Source: Siphonodentalium dalli (lineage: Eukaryota; Mollusca; Scaphopoda; Gadilida; Siphonodentaliidae). Taken from it: 64,000 nt of DNA. Shown one piece after another: positions 24,027-34,579 of this stretch (position 1 is the stretch's first letter; each line of letters begins with the position of its first letter). The translations under genes and the position numbers were made by a program. A model generated the notes under the pieces. It did no database searches. It saw only the letters and a program-made list of their open reading frames with translations, and was not told the DNA's origin. The stretch spans positions 126,221,605-126,285,604 of the forward strand of contig CP136064.1 in NCBI GenBank assembly GCA_032622095.1, in the 5' to 3' direction.

Positions 24027-24488
24027 GCCAAATATACAGAAGAATGCAGTTGTTGGGTTCCATTCCTTCACAGGTAATAATTACCTTTCATCGTTGTTCC
24101 AAAAAGGAAAAAAACACAACTAGAAGTTGCTGGAAAGACCATCAAGATATATGGAAGTCATGGCTTATTTAGGAATGAATTGGGTTTTGGACAGTGACAC
24201 GCTTAATACAATCAAGGAGTTAACATGTGCCTTATACATGTATGGTCCACATTCGAGAAAAGTGAATTAAGCTAGGTGGGTAAAGTTCCAGAGAATCACC
24301 AAAAAGTAGTTGATCTTTCTGCACTTCCGCCATGTGAGGAATCTTTAATTCTACACTCAAACCGAGCCAACATGATAGCAAAACAGTGGATACATGCAAC
24401 CGTTGCCAAATCAACCATTCCCGGTGTACCACTTCATGGATGGACGGCCGATAGGCAACCTGAGTTGTTTGAACTATTCTTCTCGTAA
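24027..24488 (+). pseudogene. Decayed transposon-associated ORF, right arm
   Basis: Same coding relic as 21188-21606, on the plus strand. Around 24030-24075 one frame reads AVVGFHSFTG, after which the usual continuation is lost. At 24276-24488 another reads VVDLSALPPCEESLILHSNR and ends VPLHGWTADRQPELFELFFS. The parts lie in different frames, separated by stops. Both arms keep the 'LPPCEESL' block, so the ORF predates the arm duplication or lay inside a long TIR. Confidence 0.5.
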
Positions 24489-25243
24489 GATGTTGCACAG
24501 AAATTCTATTGACTGATACCATCACATTTGATGAAATCGACAGTGACAGGGAAAATGAGATTACATAATCCGTGGGCAGAACTATTGCAATTTATGATAT
24601 GAATTCTATCAACTAGTATGAGCGACCTTTCGAGTTTAGTATAGCACAACATTGAAAGCATTGAAAACACTATCTTGGGTAGGGTTAAGTTTTACTCTAT
24701 TTCTTAATTCTGGTCTGGTACATGATTATAGCATTTCATGTCTGATATAGGGGAAGAACTTATGCTTATTGTGGTGCATGGTGTGCAGCTGTATCCATAA
24801 CACTGACAAAGTCATGAGAATTTTTCAAAAACTTTTCACTTAAATATAATAATTGTTTTTAGCCAATTTACCCCAAACAAAATCAAATATTTAAACAAAC
24901 TAGACTCTACCATAACATAAACCTCCTCAGATACATTGCAAATTCCATGTTATATGATAAGACTCTGAATTGGTTAACAAAATAGAGCGAAAATGGACTA
25001 TTCTGACTTGACAGGTATTTTCAGATAGAAAATCGGATTGTTTGATGTCATTGATTGTGATGTTGATATTAATAAATCAGGTATACAATGTTGAAAATTT
25101 TGATGCACCAATGAGAGCTTTATACGAAAAAATGAAAATTTTATAGGAAATCTTCTGAAATTCTTTTTTGAAAAAGCACTGCAATTTATGCATTTTTTTG
25201 GCTTTTTGGCTTTTCCTGATTATACTGAAATTTGCAGGTCAAA

Positions 25244-25920
25244 CCACTGCATCAATTTGCGTAATGTCAAACATCGACGCTGGGAGCCAAAAGTCTTTGG
25301 CATGAAGACAATATAATTTTAAAACAGTATACATATACTCTTCCAGACACTCTTATTTCTTTGTTGCGGTGATGCGAAGGATCATCACTTTAAAGTTTCC
25401 AACGTCCAAGTCGATTGGCTAATTAATACTAAGTTATACAGTACAGTTGTAGTCCTAGAGTACAGGTACTAGTACTGATCTGAAGCCTGTAGATCAAACT
25501 TCTCAGTTGCCTATCAGTAATGAGTGACCCAGTGGTTTTCATTCGTGCAATAATAGCCATTGCGTACCGGTATTGGTACCGTCATATTCAGTCCGTTTCC
25601 TGGTCCTCAAATTGGAAATATAAATATTTTTTACAAGACTTTTCTTTAGATATTATGCGAACATCCATATGAATAAAATCGTTGAATCTTGTATTTAATT
25701 CACAATATATCCGATTTGTATCTAGTCGATCATTTTCTGTTGTCAATCCATGTTAATTTGCGACAAAATTACCATAAAATACACGCTAACTCTTTTGCGC
25801 GCATTTCATGTTGGAAGAATATATTTAGTTTGCCGAACGAAACGAAACGAAATCTTAAAGATTAAAGGTTACAAACTGTAATTATATGCCCTAATATTTT
25901 TCTTTTCATTTAGGGTCTAA
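25244..25920. other. Non-coding, no clear feature
   Basis: No repeat partner in the window and no coding signal. It lies between two large inverted-repeat structures. Confidence 0.4.
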
Positions 25921-25924
25921 TATA

Positions 25925-27620
25925 ATATAGCTCCCGACTCATTTTAAGTCACTCAACTTGTAAGCAATGTCAATGCGAAAAAGTGTCCGTGTAGACACCA
26001 GGCAAGATGGCGTCCAATATGGTCGCCGTTTTTTCCAGTCGAGTCCCCAAGTCAATTCGATGCATATTATAGTGAAAACATCTTGTCTTGTGTATACGAA
26101 AGTATATACTTGTGTGAAGCTAAGATGTATTGCCACATTTTAAGGCAAAATTGCCGCCAAAATGGCTGCCGGAAATTTTGACGTTTTTATACTAATATCT
26201 TGTAGATTAGTTTCTGCTCTATGGAATTGGTTCAGAATAAGGACTTTAGTTTGTATTGTTCAAGTTAATGATCATCGAGCAATGAAATGTGCCATTCATT
26301 TTGGGTCCCAGCCCCTTCAGAGCCCTCAAAATTTCGATTTTACAGAACGCGGAAAGAAATTTGTCATTTTTTCTCAAAATGGCGGCCAATATATGGAAAA
26401 CGGTGAATTTTTCCCTAGCATGCCATTTAATCGCTTACGAGCTGTGGCTAATGAATAACATTATGTCTTATATACATGAAGCTAACAATTCTGATGCACC
26501 TTAGTTAATTGTTATTAGTGTAACTACTGACATTACAAGAACAAATCTGATTTATCTATCACAAGCTTGACGTCGAAATCGTCAAAAATAACAACCAGGA
26601 GGTGAATATGTGGTCACAGGTGAGGTGCGGTAGAGGGGTAATGTCACAAGAGCTCTACTCGACCTTCACCACATAATTTGCAGTCACATTATATTCAATT
26701 AATTAACGGGTCTTTTCTGGTGGTTTATAGAACACCAAAATGGGTGGAACATCTTGATATATATGTCAAATTGCACATACGGGTGGAACGGAATCGAATG
26801 AGATTATAGATGCGCCCCTACGAATATACCATTTATTAAGGTCAAGGGCGACATTACCCTGCTACCGTGAGGTGCATATGTATAGAGGGAGTTACTCTAT
26901 AGGTCTATGATAACACCATGATCATATATAACAATTCCTTATTTTTATGATCACATAGTAACTCCCTGTATTCATATTCACTTCATATCTGTCCGCATAC
27001 AAATGTTTGTATTTAATATATGTAAGATAGAATAGTCCATTTTATTCCCTAATCACAACTTGTAAGCGATTACATAGCATGATGTGGCAATATTTGCCTT
27101 TTTTTCTTCAAATTTTTGTTGCCATTTTTTTGGGACAAAGTGACAATTTGGATTAAATTGAGTTAAAATATTTATAGGCAATGGTATGCCCCAGTTACGT
27201 TGCACAGTTCTGTTCAATTCTTGTTGAACAATGAATAGAATCACAATGGTGATTTTTGGTGAAATTTTATACCACGTTCTGTAAACAATTTAATATTTGA
27301 GGGACCGGAAGGGCTGGGACCACAAGAATGTCATATTTTATTGCTTCAATGATCAGTTAACATGAAAAATAATAATAATAATAATAGTCCCAACTATGAA
27401 CCAGTCACATACATAATTAACTTATCTAGAAGATATCGGTGGGAGAAAACATAAAATTTTCCACTTCCAGCTGCCATTTTGGCGGCCATTTTGGAAGGAG
27501 CAATTTTGCCCTAAAATGTGGTATTGTAACTTCACAAAAAACATATACATTTGTATACATATGACAACATTTTCTCACTTTAATTTGCATCAAACTGGCT
27601 AAGTGACTCGTAAGAAAAAC
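25925..27620. repeat. Second large inverted repeat, diverged, with minisatellite remnant
   Basis: Left arm about 25925-26520 and right arm about 27000-27620 are approximate reverse complements: TACCACATTTTAGGGCAAAA on the minus strand at 27500-27525 matches 26130-26150, and AAAATGGCGGCC-type phrases and the CTTGTAAGCGATT block pair across the centre. Between the arms, 26905-26990 has units of the 21800-23370 minisatellite. This looks like a smaller, older relative of the 20344-25243 element. The frames at 26162-26458 and 27053-27244 are in the arms and have no recognised motif. Confidence 0.5.
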
Positions 27621-27784
27621 GGTGGATCTACACCTGGTATTAATTAATTAATGTAATGGTAACCCATACTATACATGTGAAATATGTGAATACATGTGAA
27701 GTAATTTAAGGTATGAGCACCAAGGCTTGGTCGAAAATACATATTCAAGTTCGCTCCTGTTGGTAACTTTTTTCCCATAATGGA

Positions 27785-28045
27785 AAGTAAAACACCCCGG
27801 TATATCATGAGATGGATAAACACCTGGGTATACCATGAGATGGAGAAACACCTGGGTAAATCCCTACCAAATGGATAAGACACCCGGGTAAATCTCGATA
27901 TTGGTTTTATATACCTGGATTAACCCCGGTATAATGACTTTTTAATTGGGGTTCACCTGGGTAGAATATCATTTTACCCTGGCGAACCGGGGTTTACCAT
28001 GGATTAACACGGATAAACCCCCAGTTTTACCCGGGTAAATTTTTA
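27785..28045. repeat. Minisatellite-like array, core 'CACCTGGGTA'
   Basis: AAACACCTGGGTATACCATG-type units with 'GAGATGGA' spacers run from about 27785 to 27900. More irregular 'ACCCGGGTAAAT' and 'AACCCCGGTATAA' phrases follow to 28045. Related in core to the array at 9826-10190. The minus-strand frames at 27644-27883 and 27669-27851 are products of this array. Confidence 0.65.
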
Positions 28046-28604
28046 TATGGGTTTGCACAGCATACCCACCACCAAGAATCGCCAAGGCCTCCCGTACCTT
28101 TAAGGCTTTCACAATTGTTATTTGTCCAACATTCCGGAGTTGTAGAATTTTGTTTTCTAGCATTGAAAACTTTCGTCTTTAGTCTTTCCATAAACGATGT
28201 AAGGTATCGTCTGTTGTCACATAGATTTGTCAATTGTGTCTGTCTTTATTTCGTCATAAATCATTTCGTTTTATATTGTTACCAAGCCGCTCTCGCTATT
28301 GAATACTTTTCCATCTTATTGACAGTTTGATCACTGTCTGTTTTACTTAAATTACGATTGAGATTTTTTGAGATTAAGATGCCTGGTACATAGCGTATGC
28401 GTGTATCGGGAAAGCAAGCAGAAATAGCATTTACCAAAGTGATCTCCGAGAAGAAATATGTAGTCATCACTCAAATGTTTTGTTAGCTATACATTAAAAC
28501 GCCGACCTCTGACGTTTCCCGTCTTTTTATTGCCATCAGTAATAAAATTGAAAATTACCTTGCAGTAAAACAAGGAGACAGAGTAATCCGTAGTTAATTA
28601 ACAC

Positions 28605-28745
28605 CTGCATGGTTAATCTCATGCGCTTAAGCGCAATAAGGAATTTCGTTTAATATTTCCCTTAAGCGCAATTAGATTTTCCCTTAATGCCTTAAGCGTA
28701 ATAAGGGATTCCTTATTGCGCTTAAGCTCAATTATTTATTAAATG
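28605..28745. repeat. Palindrome cluster 'GCGCTTAAGCGCAATAAGG'
   Basis: The self-complementary core GCGCTTAAGCGC at 28622 is followed by three further TTAAGCGCAATA-like phrases in both orientations up to 28735 (CCTTATTGCGCTTAAG). No coding signal. 28046-28604 also shows nothing definable. Confidence 0.6.
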
Positions 28746-28865
28746 TCAATTTGGCATCCCATACATGTTGGCCATTAAGGCATTATAAATAAATAATAGC
28801 CATAAAATAAATACAAGTAGGGAAACAAAACATGTTCGAGGCACATGCACCTTATGATTATCAGG

Positions 28866-29666
28866 TCTGGCAAATGTGAGAATACAGCTACAATAGCTGT
28901 ATTCAGCTAACCTAGCTGCATTCTGCTATATATTATGCTCTCAAACCGGCTGTTTTTCGATATTAACTATTTTATGTGAAAACATACTACGGCGGTTGAT
29001 GTCGGTGAGTAAATATTCTGGGGACTATTTTCTGCGAATGAATCCACTAACTAATTGTTGTTTGTATTTTCGCAATTCGCATTGAATTTGACAGCTATTC
29101 GTTTCCGTATTTTTGCGGATAGTCAGCTCAAGCAGTGAATGGAACTCGCTCCGTTAATCTCTGGCTCGAGATGTTCCCTTTTTGACCTATTTTAACGCAC
29201 CAACCAAACAGCGTTTTAGCATCATCATATTGATCATACTATAGTTCCATCTTCGGTGATGAATATTGTATTTAATGTACATTTCAAGGTATTCCTCATT
29301 GCACAAGAGTGTTATTAAACCATTATGACCGACATCGACCGCTGTAGAAAATTTTCACACAAAATCAGCATCGCCGTGTCGACAAAAGGCATTGCACTTT
29401 ATCAAAAAACTTGTGATTTGGTTGAGAGTGGTGGAGAATATGGTAGGTCAACATGACCGCTTTCGCAGATTGCTGCTTTCATACGCACTACGTTCATGAC
29501 TGAACTAGAAGGATACGCACTACGTTCATGACTGAACTAAGACTATGGTAGCCTATTTTCGATGCGCAAATTAGCGCTTATAGATTAATATCGAAAAACA
29601 GTTGGTTTGAGGGTATAATATATAGCTGAATACAGCTATTGTAGCTGTATTCTCACATTTGCCAGA
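28866..29666. mobile_element. TIR DNA transposon, non-autonomous, about 800 bp
   Basis: Left end TCTGGCAAATGTGAGAATAC; right end inward TCTGGCAAATGTGAGAATAC. The match is exact for the first 40 or so bases and continues past 90 bp, with AAACCGGCTGTTTTTCGATA against AAACCAACTGTTTTTCGATA. Inside is another inverted pair, CGGCGGTTGATGTCGGT and ACCGACATCGACCGCTG. A 29 bp unit (ATACGCACTACGTTCATGAC and onward) is duplicated in tandem at about 29482-29540. No clear target duplication is seen, so the superfamily is undetermined. Confidence 0.8.
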
Positions 29667-31540
29667 GTACCTGCTTATTGCTTGTAGAAAATTTAGAAAA
29701 CAATCTTTACATGTAAATATTGATAAAATTAATATATCGAAAGGCCAGACATCTTCCGGTTTCCGATTCCGAATTTGTTTTGTATTTGTGACTTACTGCA
29801 GCATTATGCGCATAAAAGTCATTAATTGTCGCTTGTTTTTATTCTTCCATTCCAAATATGAAATACCTGATATTGCACTGTCAATTGAATGCAGCAAAAT
29901 GTCCATAAAAGAAATATCTGGGATTAAATACGACGTGATTGTTTTGGGCTGACTTTTGTAGTACGTGTCCATCCGTGCGCCCCAAGCCCACCCACCCTGA
30001 GTTTAGCATTTCTTATACGTTTTGCGAAGGTTGTGTTTTTGTGGTGTAAATCTACATGTATAGACTTGACCGTTATTTAATAAAAGTAATTTACGAAGAT
30101 AACGGGAATCTTAGAGTTCTCTCTCATTTTGAAAACATAAACATTGGGCGCTGTCGCATCTAATCCCATACTTACTATGCTCCATACAAATATTTTGTAT
30201 AACGTATATTACTTTGCTATGATGTAATTAAGCGAGCTATTAACGAGGTTACGGGTCGGTACTTACTGCGGTGATACCACCATAATACCGCGGTTATCAT
30301 TTTGCACCGCAGGTCACCGCGTTATTTGTGCTCGTTGTCGCCATACACTGCGTTATTTTTTTTGCGACCACGTTCAATTTACTGCAAACCGCCCTCCACC
30401 GTGTAGTGAAAACATGCGTGAAACAAACTAGGTGGCCTGCAGGAATCCAATTTGTTATCTCGGGAAGTTAAAGAAATACATTATTGTAACGACGGAACAC
30501 AATCGTACTCAAGATATTACAAATTTTCGTATTGCGATAATCGCCAACCGAAAAAGTTATATTGATCACACATCTTCTGTGCTAATTTTTGTCGTGTTTT
30601 TTATTATATTCAGCTGATAAAAAATTAAATTGTTATCTGGATAAACCTGTAATGCAGTCTGTAAGTTATAACTAGACCAATGTTTCCTTAGTTAATTCTC
30701 AGTCGAGAGACACAGCGGTACTTAAATTAATTTTTGAGATGGACAGAGAATTCCCAGCTTGTAACAGCTAGCCTAGCTCATTAATATTCAAGCCTAATGG
30801 AGTTGTTAGTGAGGTAATAACGCTTAAGAGTAATTAGCTATTAAATATGAATTTGGCCTCCCATAGAAAACACTGTTTGATCTACGCTCAATTGTAAATA
30901 TTTACATCTCGATTCGGGACGCAACAATCTTCGATAAGCTAATGCAGATGATTTTGCCATCAATATACGCATTGCATTTAACAAATATATAAGACTGTCG
31001 GTGTGTTGTAAAATTGGATTAATATTCATAAAAATAACTAGTTTGAGCAAGATTATTCTACATTTCTTTTGATCACCCAACAAAATGTTTCATATCACTT
31101 TAATATTGGCGCCATCAGCTTGTTCCAGACAGACCTCCCATATTAACTAAACTTTCGGTTAATTACACACATAATATTATTAAAGACTATTATGTACTTG
31201 TTCGGCGTGTAAAACTAACTTTATAGATCATGCCACGAATCTATAATCTAGGTAACGCCCATAAAAATAATATATGCCATGCACCTATCCATAATCTTGG
31301 GACCTTTGGAAGTTTTGACGGGAACCTTAATGTAAAGTCGAAAATATAACTTGAGGAGAAATTGCATAAATTATTGTAAGCAAAGCAAAATCGCTCACAA
31401 AATCACTTACATCATCAAATTTCGGGTTGGGTCCTTCAGTCAAGTAATAACGAAGAACTATTTTTCCTGCGTTATTTTTTGGACTTTGTAATGTTCCCTG
31501 TCAAAACTTTAAAAAGTTCCAAGGTTTTGTACACGAAGCT
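29667..31540. other. Non-coding, no clear feature
   Basis: No gene recognised. The frame at 29659-29952 starts inside the transposon end and shows no domain. At 30255-30390 short 'ACCGCGGTTAT' and 'CACCGCAGGTCACCGCG' phrases resemble the 'CTGCGGT' sequences at 15170-15250 and 16066-16110, so a distant repeat relation is possible. Confidence 0.35.
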
Positions 31541-31597
31541 GCAAGAAAATATCTGCAAGAAAATATCAGGTCAAATTGCACACTGATATTTTCTTGC
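31541..31597. repeat. Hairpin with 15 bp perfect arms
   Basis: GCAAGAAAATATCAG (31555-31569) and CTGATATTTTCTTGC (31583-31597) are perfectly complementary around a 13-base loop. GCAAGAAAATATC also occurs just upstream at 31541. The half-site CTGATATTTTCTTGC recurs near 32717 within a similar context ending in ACGCGCC, so this belongs to a dispersed repeat. Confidence 0.65.
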
Positions 31598-31699
31598 TGC
31601 AAAGATTACGCCCGTGAGAACGCGGCGGTTTAAACGGCGTTGATTGAGCTCAATCAGAACAGTATTAGTCATGCTGGTTCAAGTGAATTGCGTCCGGTA

Positions 31700-32275
31700 A
31701 ATAACCTATAGTCCATTTTGGCAATTCATAGCTTTGTGAAATTTCCAACTGTTGACATGTATTACCGAAGTCGGGTTGGATTAGGCACCCACCGACATGT
31801 AGCAACGTTACTGATCTCATGCATAAAGACATTCTGCATAATGAGAAAGTGGTCACGTTATTTGGAAATTTGAAAATGTTATAATTTCATAGTGTATGCA
31901 CATGTGGGGTGACAAATATTATTATGGTTTTGTGGCAAATCGGATGACCCCACCCCCATTGAGACCCCATATGAAGTTTTCAGGAGATTGTTTCTTGGTT
32001 CATGGGGCTGTGGTGTACATTACGTTACCGAACTTACATGGGTGCATGTGGGGACATGACACCCCGGCCAACTATGGCCAAAGTTTTTACCAGTTGAAAA
32101 CAATATTAGTTGGAAATTTCACACCAACAATGGTTTGAAATTGAGTCTGATTTTTCAACCATTAATGTATGTGGAATTAGTGGTTATAGACCAACATTTG
32201 CATTTCTTCCTACTTTGGTCAAAATATTGGTTTGGAATTTCTTCTAGGCCCCTCCCTCCCCGGTGTCCAGTCAAA
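31700..32275. repeat. Dispersed repeat, inverted relative to 16700-17000
   Basis: Carries GTGAAATTTCCAACTGTTGAC (in part) at 31737 and, on the minus strand, GGGGAGGGAGGGGCCTAGAA and AAAGTAGGAAGAAATGCAAA, matching the interior of the Harbinger-like element with mismatches. The plus frame at 31896-32138 is within the repeat and is probably not coding. Confidence 0.45.
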
Positions 32276-32532
32276 ATTCAAGACATGTGAGGTACCAGAT
32301 GGGAAATTCAAAGACGATGGCAGGTGTGCAAATTAAATTATGTGATATTGGGTCTTTGGCCCGATTCATCATTCAAGAGGGGGTGCAGTTGGAAATACAC
32401 GGACATCCTCCGTCAGCGGAAACCTTCAAAAGATATATGTCTCCACACATATCCATAAAAAAGCTCAGCGATTATGTCAAACAATCCAAAATGGAATTAC
32501 GAAGTCAATTGTTGAAACAGGCGATATATTGA
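32263..32532 (+). CDS. Uncertain 89-codon ORF, unrecognised
   Basis: The frame has a more even composition than its surroundings and reads like soluble protein, for example GVQLEIHGHPPSAETFKRYM, ending at TGA. I recognise no domain. It starts in repeat sequence and has no convincing splice or promoter context, so it may be a decayed exon or transposon fragment rather than a gene. Confidence 0.2.
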   Translation: MSSQNSRHVRYQMGNSKTMAGVQIKLCDIGSLARFIIQEGVQLEIHGHPPSAETFKRYMSPHISIKKLSDYVKQSKMELRSQLLKQAIY

Positions 32533-32599
32533 TGGATCATAACTCGAGTGCGTGGACGGTTACCAGCGTGTCCCTTATAGCGATTAGTTAACGGATACC

Positions 32600-33990
32600 G
32601 GTGGCCACCAATCAAGGTGAACACATATCACCAACTGGCGATACAATATCAGCGCGCTGTCTTCGTCGGATATTTTATTTATTTCATTGGTCAAGTAAGT
32701 CACATGGGGCATACCTGATATTTTCTTGCCCGTCATGTGTACGCGCCCTAAACTAATGAAAATTATTTATTTTGCCATTGAGAGTCACTGGATTTAATTA
32801 ATATATAGGAATGGCGATGTGCATTGTCAATTTGGTTTATAAATTTGTAAAAAATAAATACCGGTACTTTGATCAAGATTTTATTCCATTTCTATGTGAT
32901 CACCCCACTGGTGTGTTTTACATAACTTTAATATAATAAACCAGAAATAATTAAATTTTAACGTGTGTCTAGTATTTTATTTAGTCATCAAAAGTAAACA
33001 AAACAACATAAGTATATTTTGACCTAATTCAGAGCATGTTGAATGTAACCAAATTAATGTTTAAAGATACGGTTGGCCTTGGCGGTGGGTATCCTGTGAA
33101 AATATTTCCACCCGTCAAAAACCGCCACAAACAGAAAGAACATCAAAATGTAGACAGACTTTGTCCGTATACAAATAAGAAATATCGCATAAACTGTATG
33201 TTATTGACATATGTTTGATCATTGTTATGTAAACAAAGGCATAAAAAGTTACTTTCCTGGTGTTTGTTTATATTATGATGGTAAACATAAAGAGCGTTCT
33301 TTGTTGGTGAATTCCTGATATGGAATTAATAAAGAGCGTTTCTGCCATTTATGTGTGATTAGCCAGTAACATTCTGCTGTCTTCTGTAACACAATCATAC
33401 TCTTGCTTAGGTAAAATATAGTGGGTCTTGATGATAGCATGCTGTTTACGCGATGGTCATGGTATATATGAACGAAACTGTATGCGTTTTAATGTTTTTC
33501 TTTTTACCGTGATTGGAACAAATATGAATATTTTCGACAACAAAGGCCGCACGTGCCTTTAAACCAAGTACAGGATGCAAACTTTTATACACTTATACGC
33601 CATATACCACACACCAATGATTTTCAGCAATAATAAGGCCAGTGTTGTTAAACGAATTCAGGTAGTGGACAGCTCGAGCTGCTTTCCACGTTTGGGACAG
33701 CAGTTCAGTAATTGAACAGACCTGGATCCAATAAGATCGTTAATCGAGTACACGTGAGTAGATGTTGACTGGATGATGGAGACCACCCTAACAGATGCAC
33801 ATTTTAAAATTATATTGCTTCAAAATATTCTCTTTGGGGAAGTTGTGTCCAAATAGTAAGTTCATGTAGCCATTGTAGGCAATATATATTTTGGTGCATT
33901 GAAGTATATATTAGCATATATACAATACTTTGCAGTTCTCATTAGGCCAAAGAAAATTAAATGTGTCGTTGGTGTTACCACAGGAGTTTG
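32600..33990. other. Non-coding, no clear feature
   Basis: No repeat of note and no domain in the short frame at 33036-33218. AT-rich. Confidence 0.35.
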
Positions 33991-33997
33991 TCAGAAT

Positions 33998-34066
33998 GAT
34001 AATAAATAATAATAATAATAAATATATACAAATAATAATAAATAGCAATAATAATAAATAGTAACT
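33998..34066. repeat. (AAT)n microsatellite
   Basis: An imperfect run of AAT/AATA triplets, interrupted by TATATAC and GC bases, just outside the 3' end of the LINE at 34123-37690. Confidence 0.8.
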
Positions 34067-34579
34067 AGAGGTCAGATTCCATGGAATCAGATATACTTCC
34101 ATGGTATCCCATCCCATCCCATGTGAGTGTAGTAGTAGTAGTATTTATTTGTACAATATATAGATATTTGTAACAATACAATATACAAAAGTGAACATAG
34201 GTATATTGTACAGGAGCGGCATGGCCAAAATTGGCCGTCTTCCTGCCGCCCCTATATATAGCTGTAATTTAAGTCATAAAACGACAACGAGAAATGGAAT
34301 GGTATTTTGAAATAACGGAATGGTGTATCCAAACTTATTGCACACATGACGGTTTACAATGGACTGGGCTTAGTGTTACTTTATCATAGGAACAGAGTCT
34401 GGCTGAAGTATTATTCCTTTGGAATGGAACAGAGCATGTGTCTTTCAATGTTTCTGTTCATTTTGATCGTACTCATCTAGTTGTAAAGACTAATTTTGCG
34501 TTCTTCCAGCCAAAATGTAAGATGAACATACCTGACTTTTTCAATAGCAAGTTTAATGGTGGGGCTCATGTCGTGCAGT

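Larger units (their letters stand above)
20344..25243. mobile_element. Large inverted-repeat element: 1.2 kb arms around a minisatellite
   Basis: Left arm about 20344-21612 and right arm about 24020-25243 are reverse complements. The outer ends are GACCTGCAAATTTCAGTATA (left) and TATACTGAAATTTGCAGGTC (right). The inner ends lie near GTGCATTCTTCTGTACATTT and its partner at 24027-24045. Matches in between include TTGCAGTGCTTTTTCAAAAAAG with its partner and TTGCCTATCGGCCGTCCATC with GATGGACGGCCGATAGGCAA. Small indels mark age. The 2.4 kb spacer holds the minisatellite at 21800-23370. Such long arms suggest a foldback-type DNA transposon, or an inverted duplication. A target duplication at the outer ends is not obvious. 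Confidence 0.75.
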
